A DNA stretch of 64,000 nt, taken from assembly GCF_963855985.1 (NCBI RefSeq), contig NC_087119.1:8224001-8288000 (forward strand), read 5' to 3'. A program made the translations under genes and the position numbers. Position 1 is the first letter of the stretch. Each line of letters begins with the position of its first letter. This stretch comes from Ostrinia nubilalis (lineage: Eukaryota; Arthropoda; Insecta; Lepidoptera; Crambidae). The notes beneath the pieces were generated by a model. It saw nothing but the letters and a program-made list of their open reading frames with translations. It was not told where the DNA came from and searched no databases. This document shows positions 48,611-59,861 of the stretch, in pieces.

Positions 48611-49356
48611 CGACAACGTCAGTGAGAGAACACCGGCAACGTCACCATGTAAGCAAAAGTATGGCTAAAGTAAACACCGTGAAAACGAGTCGAAGTGATC
48701 GCGTTAGTGTGTGTCGCTTCTTCAACTTATCGCTTCAGAGATATCTCGAGGGCCGAGATAATAGGTGATAATAATGTATCGCATATCTTTAGAATAATGG
48801 TTTACGTATAAGTAAAAATATAACTGATCGAAATCATTTGCAACTTTCACACGATATAATATTAACATTTTATTTTTTAAATTTTAGACTAAAAATATTC
48901 AAAGTTTTAAATGTGACTAAGCATGTTATCTGAAAAATCTTAAAACATAAAATGTAGGTATGTTATGTGTGACCTACTGAAAGTGAAAGATACGATAACA
49001 TGCCTAATAAATTGATTACATTACGCCATTCGATAGGTTTCTTTACACTTATAAATATGCAAATGCATTAAATAGTTATTTTGTTAGGTAAATTTTAACT
49101 TTAATTTTAACTCGGCTAACGTGAGCCTCGATACCTGAAATGTGCCTATTGGTGAAATGTTAATTGTATGAGTGGGCTATTTTCTTTAAAAAAAAATCAC
49201 CTATCTTGAATTTAATTTCGTTCCTAGCAGCAATTGTTTTACGTGGCCAATAAGAATACGTCACACCACGCTCATTACTTTAGTTTTCTTTTTAAAATTA
49301 AAATAGATTTCAGATTATGCGAACCTCTGTTGGGAACATACACAAAGCATAATATT

Positions 49357-49526
49357 GAGGGCTTAGTGTGAGTTTACATCAAACCTCGTCACTAGTGAGC
49401 GCGTTAAAAAGTATATGAACATTTTAGATCTTGAAAGTTTCCGCTAAGGGCGCTGTACTATACGTCATACATTTTTTTACGCGCTCACTAGTGACGACGT
49501 TTGATTTAAACTCACACTAAGCCCTC
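49357..49526. mobile_element. Inverted-repeat MITE
   Basis: GAGGGCTTAGTGTGAGTTT is mirrored at the right, and the inner TCACTAGTGAGCGCGT pair continues the palindrome. Confidence 0.8.
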
Positions 49527-49599
49527 TGATCATCAAAATTTAGAGGGATCCGTAGTAAAGTTGGACCATTATTGGATAAGGTCACACGAGTGTCACAGT

Positions 49600-49720
49600 C
49601 ACCAGTTTCTCAGAACAAGTTAATGGGCCGACCTAAAACTTGGTATGGAAGTGACGCGTGAGATGTGTAAATAATTAAATTTGACTGAACTGCTGGGCTA
49701 GGATGCGCGCCGTGATATAA
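49600..49720 (+). pseudogene. Possible LINE C-terminal fragment
   Basis: A short plus-strand frame gives NKLMGRPKTWYGSDA, resembling the GRPKTRW segment near the C-terminus of some LINE polyproteins. It is too short for certainty. Confidence 0.25.
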
Positions 49721-50220
49721 TTTATCGACCGACATCAAAATGTGTGGGCAAAATCGATAAAATGGCGTGATAACTGCTTATTGCGGCCTACTGGCAAACA
49801 TAACATAGGTAGGTAATCTTCTAACAGAAAAGATACGTAACTAACATGAAGGTTGAATTGTTACGTTGAAGACCCTATTGTTACAATTCTTACGACAAAA
49901 GAAGCTATTAATATTAGGTTCCATTAAGAATTTTAACCGTTAAAATTCTTAATAAATCCTTTATTTTGTTCCTTCGTCCGTTTCAGTAGAATGACGTCCA
50001 CTGCTGGACAAAGGCCCCAAAGATTTTCACAAAGACCGGTCCCTTATTTACACTAATATTATGCTTAGTGTACTTTTTCGAAATGATAAAACATATTAAA
50101 ATAATAACACCACAATTTATTGACTAGAAACTGTTACAAATAAACGGTAGGCGACTCGACAGCAAGCATCTTTGGGTCCCTGATGACTGGGTAATGAAAT
50201 CGAAATTCTATATATATGTA

Positions 50221-50699
50221 TGTTACGGTCAAAGTGATAAATGTGAAAATTATGAATAATCGCCGGTTATTATGAATAATTACCACATGATTTGGTAAAT
50301 GTGATTAATATGAGGTCATTTATGTGTGTATAAAACTAAATAGGCGGCTTAGGGGTGGCCCAAGGGCCACCCCCGCCGCACCTTAACCTATTTTTCACTT
50401 TAAATCAAAACATTATGTTATAGGCATCATGGAAAAGTAATATTATGCAAGAAACATTCCAAACTCATTATGCCAAATTATATTAATATGTGATATCAAA
50501 ACGGTCAAGAGTTTGGCTGTACACGAGCACGTACACAAGATGTTGTTCTCTTTTATGAAATTTGTTAGTACTGACGTTGAATTATTAAATAATCACTGTT
50601 AAATGTGATTAATTTATCACTTTTACCGCGACTGTCGGTAATTATTCATAATAACCGGTTATTATTAATAATTTTCAATTTATCACATTAACCGCAACA
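50221..50699. mobile_element. TGTTACGGTC family element, copy 1
   Basis: TGTTACGGTCAAAGTGATAA at the left and, inverted, TGTTGCGGTTAATGTGATAA at the right, with subterminal AATAACCGGTTATTA words. The centre has a perfect GGGGTGGCCC-AA-GGGCCACCCC hairpin. It is closely similar to 58846-59332. Confidence 0.75.
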
Positions 50700-50703
50700 T
50701 ATA

Positions 50704-50967
50704 CAGGGTGTTAGGTAAATGGGTATATGAGCCGACACTAGCCCATGTTAGCATGGGCATATAAATGGTATGGTGAAGTCAGAAATTTGATATCATCATT
50801 TTATTTTTTTTAATTTTCATACAAAATAAATTTTATAAAATACGATTTGTATGAAAAATAAAATAATAAAAATGATGATATCAATTTTCTGACTTCACCA
50901 TACCATTTATATGACCATGTTAACATGGGCTAGTGTCGGCTCATATACCCATTTACCTAACACCCTG
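50704..50967. mobile_element. TA-flanked fold-back, CAGGGTGTTAGG family, copy 1
   Basis: CAGGGTGTTAGGTAAATGGG is mirrored at the right, with TA at 50702-50703 and 50968-50969. It is an almost complete 264-bp palindrome lying 4 bp from the TGTTACGGTC element. Confidence 0.85.
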
Positions 50968-51241
50968 TATAGTCCGTCAGACAGATAATAAAAAAATTTT
51001 GGACACATATTTTTTAATTTTTTTCATTATCGAATAATTACAGAATTAAACTACTTTTTTCAATTAAAATGCAACAAAAAATCCTTATTTACAGGTAATT
51101 TAAAATTAATTAAGTTTCACCAGAATGAAGTGTATTTTTTTTATGTTGTGATTTAAAATTATTGGGGAATGGTGCCAAATAGTCTATTGTCAGCTGCTAC
51201 CACAATGCTGCTTCCATGACGCGTTCCTTCACATCATCTCT

Positions 51242-51369
51242 TCACTTCTTCCCTCCGTCGGCGGGCACGTCGAACTCGCTGACCTGGGCGTCCACCAGTT
51301 GCTTGCTCCTCAACTTTACTATGGCGTGGCTGGGGACGTTGGGGTCTTCCATCTCAAACTCGATTAGTC
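51242..51369 (-). CDS. Gene B, terminal coding exon with stop
   Basis: The exon has acceptor TTCTGCAG before 51369; two bases complete a Gly codon, then 41 codons run to TGA at 51244-51242. The translation begins LIEFEMEDPNVPSHAIVKLR and ends VPADGGKK. The visible C-terminal part of gene B is about 180 residues: a coiled coil, a Pro-rich linker, helices, and this short acidic/basic tail. No recognisable domain or motif is present. The 3' untranslated region extends to lower coordinates; I did not find a convincing AATAAA on the minus strand before the fold-back at 50704-50967. Confidence 0.75.
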
Positions 51370-51732
51370 CTGCAGAAGATAACCATAATTATAACAAACC
51401 TTACTTTATAATGCATGCTCGTATCCTCAGATTCTTCTTAGGATACTACACGAGACGTAAAACCGGCTCCATAGAGCGCCACAGGGCAAAGTGGAGAGCT
51501 CAAGGTCACGCAGACAAGAAGGAGAAAAAAAGTGTTAAAAGTCGAAAAAGTATAGGTTGGAGCTTAGATTGGAGCTTAGATTGGAGCTTAGACCGGTATG
51601 AGGAAATGTGGTCATATTTGCGCAAGCAGAATATAAACCGCTATGATACTAATCGCACCCCTCCTCCCCACTCCCGTGACATGACATGTCAGGGGCTAAG
51701 CCCCTCTGAAAAAGAACCCTAGATACGCGTAC

Positions 51733-51945
51733 ATTGACGCCTTCGTGCTTCAGTGGTGGGAGAGGATCTGGGTTCGACTCCTATATGGGACATAGTGAAT
51801 TTTTTAGTCAGTCTGGTTGTGTAGTGTCGGTTTCATTCAACCTGACTGATAATGTTAATGTCGACGGTACGATTGAATCCTATCACCTGCATATTTGTGA
51901 CTTAAGTTCATCTATTTAGTATTTACTACATAGTTCACTTCTATT
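51733..51945 (+). mobile_element. SINE fragment
   Basis: A CTTCAGTGGTGGGAG start and a B-box-like GGGTTCGACTCCTATATGGG precede an AGTCTGGTTGTGTAGTGTCG body and a CCTATCACCTGCATATTTG 3' part. The tRNA-like head is shortened. Confidence 0.55.
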
Positions 51946-51994
51946 TTCATGATTGATGGAGTCTCAGACAGCTAATATTGCGATTTAATTCCTA

Positions 51995-52206
51995 CTAGCT
52001 TTCCGCCCGCGGCTTCGCGCGCGTGGACTACATTATCTACATATTTTACGGAACCCTATTTTTTTTCCAAAATAAAATTTTGCGTATGCTACTCGTGGAT
52101 AATGTAGCTTTCGAAAGGTGAAAGAATTTTAAAAACGGTCCAGTAGTTTTTGAGCCTATTCATTACAACCAAACAAACAAACAAAGTTTTCCTCTTTATA
52201 ATATTA
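51995..52206 (-). mobile_element. Helitron-like element, minus strand
   Basis: Read on the minus strand it ends CGCGCGAAGCCGCGGGCGG then AAAGCTAG, and starts CTAATATTATAAAGAGG. Well preserved over ~212 bp. Confidence 0.7.
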
Positions 52207-53889
52207 GTTTCCTATAAAACACCTGAAAATCTCTACATTTTTCTGTAGTTTTCAAGTTGCGAGTGTTCTCATTAGTTAAGTACTTTGATCTTTTGCCGAA
52301 ACATCTGTCTATAATCAACACTCTGTGACACTAGCTAGAGTATTACATTGTCATCCATCCGACTTGTGAATAAATTTAAATTTAAATACAAAAGACTGTC
52401 GAAAAGTAGGACACAATTAACTTGTATTACATTTTGAACAAAAAGACACACAAGTCAAAGTAATTTAAAAACTTTTATAAATGTAGGGCTTTTTACTGAT
52501 TAAAAGAGCGGTTGTGGTCATAACAGTGTCTGTAAGTATAATTCAAAGATTCTGAACATCATCTTGTCTCAAAGTGAAATTGCAAAAGGTCGAACCGCAC
52601 TATAACGCCACTTTTAATTAGCGCTGCAGCGGCGAGCACTTACAGCTTAATTGTTCAGTAGCAGGGCAGCGAAATGAAATGAATTAAATATATCAGCCCC
52701 GTCTTTCACGATCTAAGTATTTTTAATTTAATAGAATCTATCTTGTTTATTCCGACTTACAGTTACAGAGGCGGAAGGTTTTAGAAAACTAGTCTAAGTG
52801 CCACTTTAATTTCTATTAGTGACTGATACTTATTCTGACCTCCACCTTGCCCTATTTTCTGGGAATTTGTTTTAGTAGATTTATGAATTATAATGAATTG
52901 TAGTGAGTTAGTAATAATGACGCGCAGGTCCTGAAAAGTTTCAACAAATAATAACGTGAAACGTTAGAATTAGAGCAAATATTCAACACTATTGTTAAAG
53001 CGGACGTGTATAATGAGAGTCTCGTGGTAATACGAGTATCATTTATGGCGGGACTAGGTACTACACCTTTCGTAGTTCCTATCAAGTGTTTGAATTTAAT
53101 TATATTTTGGAGAAATCAACAGTCTGTATACAACCTTTTGTCCTCCAAAAGCCTCATACACTTTTATGGGCTGATATAAGAATGAAACATCATCACAGAA
53201 TACGTGGGTGATGGTGTCAAGGGTTTGGTGACAGGCAACTTACAATCGATTATAGGTGGAGTCGACCAAACAAGAGTAAATATTAATATCAGAATAAATC
53301 GTCAGTTATAGGACATTTTGACATATTTCCCATACTGAAACTGTCAATGTGCTAGCTATACCAGGACTTATTCTCGGATAAAAGTTTGGTCGAATCGGGC
53401 CTAAACAGTTAATCAATAGGTGTTGACCTGTGAAGCGTTTAATATCATGAAGTCAAAACACAAACACCGCGTTGCTTTGTGTCGAATATAGACATTAGAT
53501 TCTATCAAGTATGAAATCAAAGCACAGGTTTCGATTTCCCCACAGTGAGTGACCGCCGTGAATGGGCACGCTCGAACAATGATATCTGCTTTGCCACACA
53601 AATAAACAAACAATACAGCGAAATAGGTATTGCTTTTAACAATTTTTTAATACTAAGGAATACAATTTTTGACCTAGAAATTAACCACATATAATGAAGT
53701 AAGCCTTGATGACATTTTAAAATATTTTTACAAATCCTGTATTATGGAAGATTGAGTATTTTGTTCTAAAAAATCTAATGTTGAATTCCTCTCAGAATCT
53801 GAATTCTGGTGACTATTACCTAGCCTCAACAGTTCTTAAACACTACCGCGAAGGGGTGTTCACGAGAACTAAGTAGGTAGATAGATAAA
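52207..53889. other. Gene B intron, no element recognised
   Basis: AT-rich; no exon candidate with both splice signals and a fitting phase was found. Confidence 0.4.
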
Positions 53890-54135
53890 TGAAAAAGGCA
53901 TTTGCTGTGATCTCCTGGGTCACAGTCATCTCGGACAACTCTGGCATGTGCACCGTCATCTTCTTCCACGTGTGTCCTAAATTAGACTACCAAAAAGTAC
54001 TTATAATAATGACCCCAAATAAATTTATTCTCGCTTCATTCAGCGACCACCATGTTCTTTTAGTTGTGGAAGATTTTGGCGTTACGTCTATCTCAGAGAC
54101 CGTCTGAATTATCTGTTTGCTTTTACCACGCGTGT
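53890..54135 (-). pseudogene. Most diverged remnant of gene B exon array
   Basis: Scattered matches to the array unit remain here: the CTACCAAAAAGTACTTATA block, an ACCCCAAATAAATT block, and a TTCAGCGACCACC exon end. The exon-homologous part is too degraded to translate. It marks the old edge of the array. Confidence 0.5.
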
Positions 54136-54192
54136 CTTGTTGACGTAAAAAATCAAGGTGTGTTGAAATTGACTTCAAACAATATTATTTTC

Positions 54193-54345
54193 TTACCTCC
54201 TTCAGCGACCACGTCGTCCTTGTAGTTGTCCTGCATGGAGCGCGCCAGGATGTTGTGGTAAAAGTTTTTGGCATTCAACTTGATCTCCGGCGTCACTTCC
54301 ATCTTGGAAACCGCCTAGATCAGCAGCGTCAACTTCTTCCGCGTG
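54193..54345 (-). pseudogene. Decayed copy of gene B exon (in-frame stop)
   Basis: This stretch is nearly identical to the 55119-54952 exon over its 3' part, including the GTAAG donor. The codon for Gln in LIQAVSK is TAG, and there is a two-residue change (Lys-Asn for Asn-Ile). The acceptor-side third is diverged. It is the second unit of the 377-bp array. The stop would truncate gene B if it were spliced in. Confidence 0.75.
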
Positions 54346-54402
54346 TGTCCTGACTATGACTATCAAAAACTGCTGATATTGACCCCATACATTCTTTCTC
54401 AC

Positions 54403-54510
54403 CTCCTTGAGCGTCACTCACCCCGTCCTTTTAGGTAGTTGGAGAGGATGTTGGCTTCGCCTAATTGATCTTCAGTGTCAGCACCGTCAACTTCTGCGTA
54501 ACTTATGTGG
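54403..54510 (-). pseudogene. Internally deleted copy of gene B exon
   Basis: Read on the minus strand it begins CAGAAGTTGACGGTGCTGA, as in the intact exon, then jumps over an internal deletion to a GCCAACATC segment. It ends at CTCAAGGAG followed by GTGAG. It is a full exon-derived unit with the middle missing and a frameshifting end. Confidence 0.6.
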
Positions 54511-54570
54511 TCTTAAGTCCTGACTTAGACTACCAAGAAGTACTTATATTGACCCTAAATAAATTCTTTC

Positions 54571-54720
54571 TTACCTCCTTCGGCGACCACGTCATCCTTG
54601 TAGTTGTCCTGCATGGAGCGCGCCAGGATGTTGTGGTAAAAGTTTTTGGCATTCAACTTTATCTCCGGCGTCACTTCCATCTTGGAAACTGCTTGTATCA
54701 GCACAGTCAGCTACTGCCAC
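54571..54720 (-). pseudogene. Decayed copy of gene B exon (in-frame stop)
   Basis: This is a copy of the 55119-54952 exon offset by about 377-378 bp from its neighbours. The donor is retained, and a TAG replaces the Lys codon in the RQKLTV segment. It keeps the same Lys-Asn variant as the 54193 copy, so these two copies are closer to each other than to the intact exon at that site. Confidence 0.75.
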
Positions 54721-54779
54721 GCGTGTTCTCACTTAGACTACAAAAACTGCTGATATTGACCCCATATATTCTGTCTCAC

Positions 54780-54887
54780 CTCCTTGAGCGTCACTCATCC
54801 CGTCCTTTTAGGTAGTTGGAGAGGATATTGGCTTCGTCTACTTGATCTTCAGTGTCAGCACCGTCAACTTCTGCGTAACTTATGTGG
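54780..54887 (-). pseudogene. Second internally deleted copy of gene B exon
   Basis: It is nearly identical to the deleted copy at 54403-54510 at an offset of 377 bp. The repeat unit therefore holds one full-length and one deleted exon copy, and the pair was duplicated as a block. Confidence 0.6.
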
Positions 54888-54951
54888 TCTTAAGTCCTGA
54901 CTTAGACTACCAAGAAGTACTTATATTGACCCTAAATAAATTCTTTCTTAC

Positions 54952-55119
54952 CTCCTTCAGCGACCACGTCGTCCTTGTAGTTGTCCTGCATGGAGCGCGC
55001 CAGGATGTTGTGGTAGAAGATGTTGGCGTTCAACTTGATCTCCGGCGTCACTTCCATCTTGGAAACCGCCTGGATCAGCACCGTCAGCTTCTGCCGTGCG
55101 GTCAGGATCAGCTTATCGA
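54952..55119 (-). CDS. Gene B, intact copy of the duplicated exon
   Basis: The exon is 168 nt, with acceptor TTTTTACAG before 55119 and donor GGAG|GTAAG at 54951. It starts with two bases completing a Phe codon, has 55 codons, and ends with one base. The translation runs DKLILTARQKLTVLIQAVSK and then MEVTPEIKLNANIFYHN, ending DDVVAEG, and is predicted mainly helical. This is the only copy of the exon without stop codons. At least five damaged copies lie downstream in the same intron (53.9-54.9 kb) in a 377-bp repeat, and they keep near-identical donor sequences. The intact copy is therefore the functional one. Confidence 0.8.
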
Positions 55120-55980
55120 CTGTAAAAAAGTTACATTTAAGTAACTGTCAAGTCGAACCCAAAATACAAAATAGCAAAAAAAAAGTAATGAATTTTTAGT
55201 AACCGGCTTTCAAAAAGCAGTTTTTATCCCAGAAATCCCAGAAGTATTAACCCTACTACTGCTTCAGGACAATAATGTAAGTCAGTGCTAAAAAGAAGTC
55301 GTGTAAGCAGCTCGGTTACTTTCATCATGCATTTTTTTTCAGGGGTTGCGCTATTTTATATTGATACAGGCTAGAAGCAGTTGTAACATCCCAAACATTT
55401 TACTTTTAGCGTAGGTATACCTAGCGGACATAGACGTAAACAGAGTAACACAGAACTAAAATGCTTCATAAATCACACAAAACCCTACCAAAACATAATT
55501 TCTTGGAACTAAACAACTGAACAATGAGTGGATATCAAAATGAAAAGTAGCCTCGAGAGATATTAGATGAATTGACGAATACGAAATAGATAAGTAAAAT
55601 TGTCTAAGAATTTCTTTTCTCCGTTCTTTTTTCCAAGATCTTTGCTTAGATAGCGTTTATCTGTTATATCATTAAGCCGACAGAATGAGGTCTGTGAGGA
55701 ACATCTAACAAACGTTTTAACGAGGGTTTGAAATAATTATTGTTTTATTTCACGTTAAAAGCGTTCTCGTGGCCTAGGAATCAGAAAGATGGATTCTCTC
55801 ATATTTGTACTAAAAGCTCTTTGTTTTGATTAACCATTGTTCGATTAAAATAAAAAGCGTTTGTTGAGAAAACCGTGATCGTTTTTCGCGGACGGTTGAT
55901 CTTTCGGAATTGACCACATCCGCAGATCACACTGTCGTAGCACGACGTTACTAGTGCCGCTGCTATGAGCCTATGACTAA

Positions 55981-56148
55981 GCTTCAACCACACCAACGCG
56001 TGCAGATCGCCATCGCTGGCGCGATCATAGGCCAATGACAGATCGCGCAACCCATGATAATCCTCGCGACCTGTCATTGGCCTATGATCGCGCCGTGATA
56101 CTGATTGCACCGGCGATGGCAATCTGCGCGCGTTGGTGTGGTTGAAGC
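55981..56148. mobile_element. Inverted-repeat MITE
   Basis: GCTTCAACCACACCAACGCG is mirrored at the right, and an inner GGCGCGATCATAGGCCAATG pair is mirrored around the centre. Confidence 0.8.
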
Positions 56149-56837
56149 ATAAGTATTCTAAATAGGTAAAAATTGACATTTTGCGAATTTGTAGGAAGGA
56201 ACGCATCCCTTGCAAAAAAGCTACATTATTTCTGACTTACACACATATGCCACAAAGGCGAATATAGCTAAATATTATATTAAAAGCTGTGCGGGTGAAA
56301 AATTTAAAAATATCAACTAATATTACCTAATGACCTATTGTGGAGCTAAGAAAATTTGTTGTTATTTAGCTTTTTGAATCCACAATACGAACATAAACGA
56401 CGTACGCCACAGCGCTGAATGCCGAATCGAATAGGAAATTGGAAACTCGCTCGAGCAGCTCGCAGCGGAGTGGGACGTGATTTACTCGCACGCTGAGTGC
56501 GTCTGACTTGCGAGCAAGAGCCGTTAAAAGCTCGCATTTGTGCTTAATAATATTAGGTAAAAGTGCCAAAATTGAAATGATTGATAACGTTGCCAACTTT
56601 AGTAACTTTATGAACATAACAAATCCTCAAGCATGTCGTTGAGCCAGCTTTGACCAACTGCTAGCTTGGATTTAAATAAGAGGGTAGGTCAAATTATTAA
56701 GACTCGCTATTGAACTACTTCTAGAAAAAAAAACATGCAAGCAGGTCCAGTAGTTAAGCTACAGTGAAGACTTTTATACTGAATTCCGGCTTTTTACTTT
56801 TTCACAAAAATCTCAATAACTTTGGAACCATTGAAAA

Positions 56838-56934
56838 TTGCGGAACATACATGGGGGTTATATCGATAGGTATTTAAGTCCCCCACCGTTTGACTTACGA
56901 TGATCCACCCTCCCTGTTACACCCTGTATATTAT
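56838..56934. mobile_element. Single-ended CACCCTGTATA element fragment
   Basis: AACATACATGGGGGTTATAT followed by TACACCCTGTATA. It is related to 11080-11176, with no matching opposite end. Confidence 0.45.
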
Positions 56935-57867
56935 TTTAAGACCACGCGGATGACGTTGCGGGCTACTTTCATAATGCTGTACCAAACTATGCAAGCTTAG
57001 CTAGAGAGATACTCTACCCAGATGGGACCCAGATTACCGGAACCGGGTTACCGGAAAGTATGAACGAAGTAACGATTGACATTTTACGAGCGAGTAACAA
57101 TGACAAGACTTTGTTAGATCGGCACGCGGGAGGTTAACGGGGAAGGGTGTTAGATTTACACCCGGTATGGACGGACAGGTTAAATAGCGGAATAGTTCCC
57201 TTAATTATTCGCATACTTAGCTTAGCTCTAATAATTCGAAGTACAAACTAAAGTATAGAGAGATGCCATAGAGCGCTTCAGTGTGAATGTAGGTAATTAA
57301 TCTCATAATCACTTTTTTAAGTATATTTTCTCTTACCCTTTTGTGATCAAATTGCTTTGACTTGGTCCTATTGTTCTGATTCCTTTCATTATGGCTCCAA
57401 TGATTAGTTTAATTTTACTCTAGCTTATAAATTGTAGATCCTAACTGCACTCAAGTGTTTCATTTATAGATACTTGTATACAGGGTGTTTGGCGGAAGGT
57501 TAGATATATCAAATACACGTATACAAGTTACAACTCGGGCATTTGATAATGTGTATTGGCGGGGATCGAACATGCAACCTCAGTATAATCACGGTAATAA
57601 TATCATACAGTATTGTAACTTCATATAAACAGACGAAACCCGAGCTTTCCTTCGAATTTCAAATATCGGGATGCGCTCGAGATGCGAAAGTCGGGGTTGT
57701 CGCGAATGTCGGTGGCCTAGTGTTGAAAATGACTAAAGTGATTGAATTTGACTGACCGTCATTAACGGTCAATTTGGTCAAAAACTAGTCAATAACTGTC
57801 AAAATAGTAATTTTCAGTCAGTATGATTTGAAATGAAAATTATAATTATTGTTTTATACAATTTTAG

Positions 57868-57922
57868 TCGTGGGCAAAAGCTGGTTTTTTACCAGCTATT
57901 GCCCACGACTTCGCCCGCCTAA
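57868..57922. mobile_element. Two Helitron-type 3' ends head to head
   Basis: CGTGGGCAAAAGCTGGT on the plus strand meets ACCAGCTATTGCCCACG followed by ACTTCGCCCGC. Confidence 0.5.
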
Positions 57923-58308
57923 AATTAAAGTGAAAGGTAATTATTATGATTAGTTTCAAAATTATTTTAGTAGTTTTTTAAAATTAAATCTACTAATCAC
58001 AAAACAACACACATTTTTATCCTATTCCATTCACAAAGTATTTTGTTTGTCTAATTAAGAAAAAAATACAATCACAAAACTAGATAGAAATTCTAAGTAG
58101 GCAGATGTAATTATAATGGGTACTGTAGGTGAGCAGCCCTACCGCATGTTGTCATACCGTGACGTACCGCGCGGCTGTTGACATTTGTTTCAAAAATATG
58201 GCCGAGTTGTAATACTGTATAGATAGTATTACCGTGGTATAATGTCCAGTACACTCCACCAGTCCAACCGGGCGTATTGACACACCTATGGTGACAAGAT
58301 GTACTCAC

Positions 58309-58404
58309 AGTCTGCTTCAACCTCTGGCACCGGCTGCACCATTTCCTCGAGGGCGTACTGAATCGCCGCTGGAACCTTCATAGGCCGTGGTGCGTTCGCG
58401 GCCC
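58309..58404 (-). CDS. Gene B, Pro/Ala-rich coding exon
   Basis: The exon is 96 nt, with acceptor TAAAACAG before 58404 and donor GTGAGT after 58309. The two-base start phase matches the one base carried from the 61682 exon, and the one-base end phase matches the next exon. It encodes a Gly-Ala-Ala-Asn-Ala-Pro-Arg-Pro linker, then a probable helix around AAIQYALEEMVQ, then PVPEVEAD. GC content and codon regularity contrast with the AT-rich intron. It follows a 3.3-kb intron containing two Helitron or fold-back families (59.3-61.3 kb). Confidence 0.75.
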
Positions 58405-58845
58405 CTGTTTTAAGAAAATAGAGGAATACATTAATTAAGAAGCTTTTCTTTGCCGTTTGGCTGAAAAGGATGGCGATTAAGACCCATAGATCATCATCAT
58501 TATCATCATCATCATTAAGTCATTTAGTATCTTCTGCAGGAACACGAGTGTTTCTCTTACGTTCAACAATAACGTTGGAACTAATTGAGGTAGAGCAATT
58601 AAATTTTAAGTAAAAAACATTACTTTTTACTGAATCCATCCTTATCATAGAGATATAGAGAGATGCCAAGTAATGAGCTGAGTTAGAAACTCAGTGTCGC
58701 ATTAGAAATTCACACACACAAAGTAATATATAAATAAATATCCCTGGACATTTTACACTACGTTTCTAGACCCAAGCCAAGCTTGTACTACGGGTACTAG
58801 ACAACGGATATAAACATACTTAAATACATTGTTTGTAAATACATA

Positions 58846-59332
58846 TGTTACGGTCAAAGTGATAAATGTGAAAATTATGAATAATCGCCGGTTATTATGA
58901 ATAATTACCGCATGATTTGGTAAATGTGATTAATATGAGGTCATTTATGTGTGTATAAAACTAAATAGGCGGCTTAGGGGTGGCCCAAGGGCCACCCCCG
59001 CCGCACCTTAACCTATTTTTCACTTTAAATTAAAACGTTATGTTATAGGCATCATGGAAAAGTAATATTATGCAAGAAACATTCCAAACTCATTATGCCA
59101 AATTATATTAATATACTTATGATATCAAAACGTTCAAAAGTTTGGCTGCACACGAACACGTGCCTACACAAGATGTTGTTCTCTTTTATGAAATGTGTTA
59201 GTACTAAGGTTGAATTATTAAATAATCACTGTTAAATGTTATTAATTTATCACTTTTACCGCGATTGTCGGGAATTATTAATAATAACCGGTTATTATTC
59301 ATAATTTTCAATTTATCACTTTAACCGTAACA
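58846..59332. mobile_element. TGTTACGGTC family element, copy 2
   Basis: TGTTACGG and CCGTAACA ends, in the same orientation as copy 1 and with the same central hairpin. Flanks AATACATA and CATACATA match at 7 of 8 positions, a possible 8-bp duplication. Confidence 0.75.
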
Positions 59333-59737
59333 CATACATATTATAATATGCATTATAAGTACATATTAACACATAGTAATCAAAATATGTGCGGTATCAG
59401 TACTTAACGTTCGAATAATCTTTAGTACTACGCAAGCAATGTAAACTGTTTACATTATGACGTCAACCTACTAAAAATAAAAAACTTAAATCCTTGTAAG
59501 AGAGGTAGGCCCCAGAATTTAAGTATTTTCTTCGAAAAAATTGTCCATAGATCACCCCCTTAAACTACTAGATACTACTTCCCTGGACACACTGTATAGT
59601 CTTAATAAAAGTTTTTATTTTGCTACAAAAATAATATGTAACCTGATACGGTGGCGACTGTACATGAAACATTTTTCATTCTTATTAAAAATTAGTCTTA
59701 ACGGCCAAGTCACGTCTTTAATTAGTATCGATTGATT

Positions 59738-59861
59738 AAGGCTATGTTGCACCATCTTACTTTATCTTTAACAAACGTCAAAGATCTGTCAAACTCCATA
59801 CAAAAAACGACGGTTAATGTTATAGTTAAGGTTAAAGTAAGTTGGTGCAACTCAGCCTAAG
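59738..59861. mobile_element. MITE, GTTGCACC family
   Basis: The left end AAGGCTATGTTGCACCATCT and right end AGTTGGTGCAACTCAGCCTA are inverted copies. A further internal pair is TTATCTTTAAC and GTTAAGGTTAAAG. Confidence 0.7.

Larger units (their letters stand above)
53890..55119. repeat. 377-bp tandem array spanning the gene B exon
   Basis: The offset between equivalent positions is 378 bp (54192 to 54570) and 377 bp (54570 to 54947). Each unit has a full exon copy, a deleted exon copy and intron sequence. The right end of the array is the functional exon. Confidence 0.8.
55120..58308. other. Gene B intron
   Basis: Holds the MITE at 55981, a GC-richer unassigned patch at 56380-56540, a CACCCTGTATA fragment and the paired Helitron ends at 57868. 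No further exon was found. Confidence 0.45.

Noticed and set aside
51216..51722. 168-codon plus-strand frame as a gene
   Set aside because: Its first part is the antisense of the gene B terminal exon and the rest runs through unrelated intron sequence.
54193..54887. Mutually exclusive functional exons of gene B
   Set aside because: The two full-length copies have in-frame TAG codons and the two others have internal deletions, so none can replace the intact exon in the protein.
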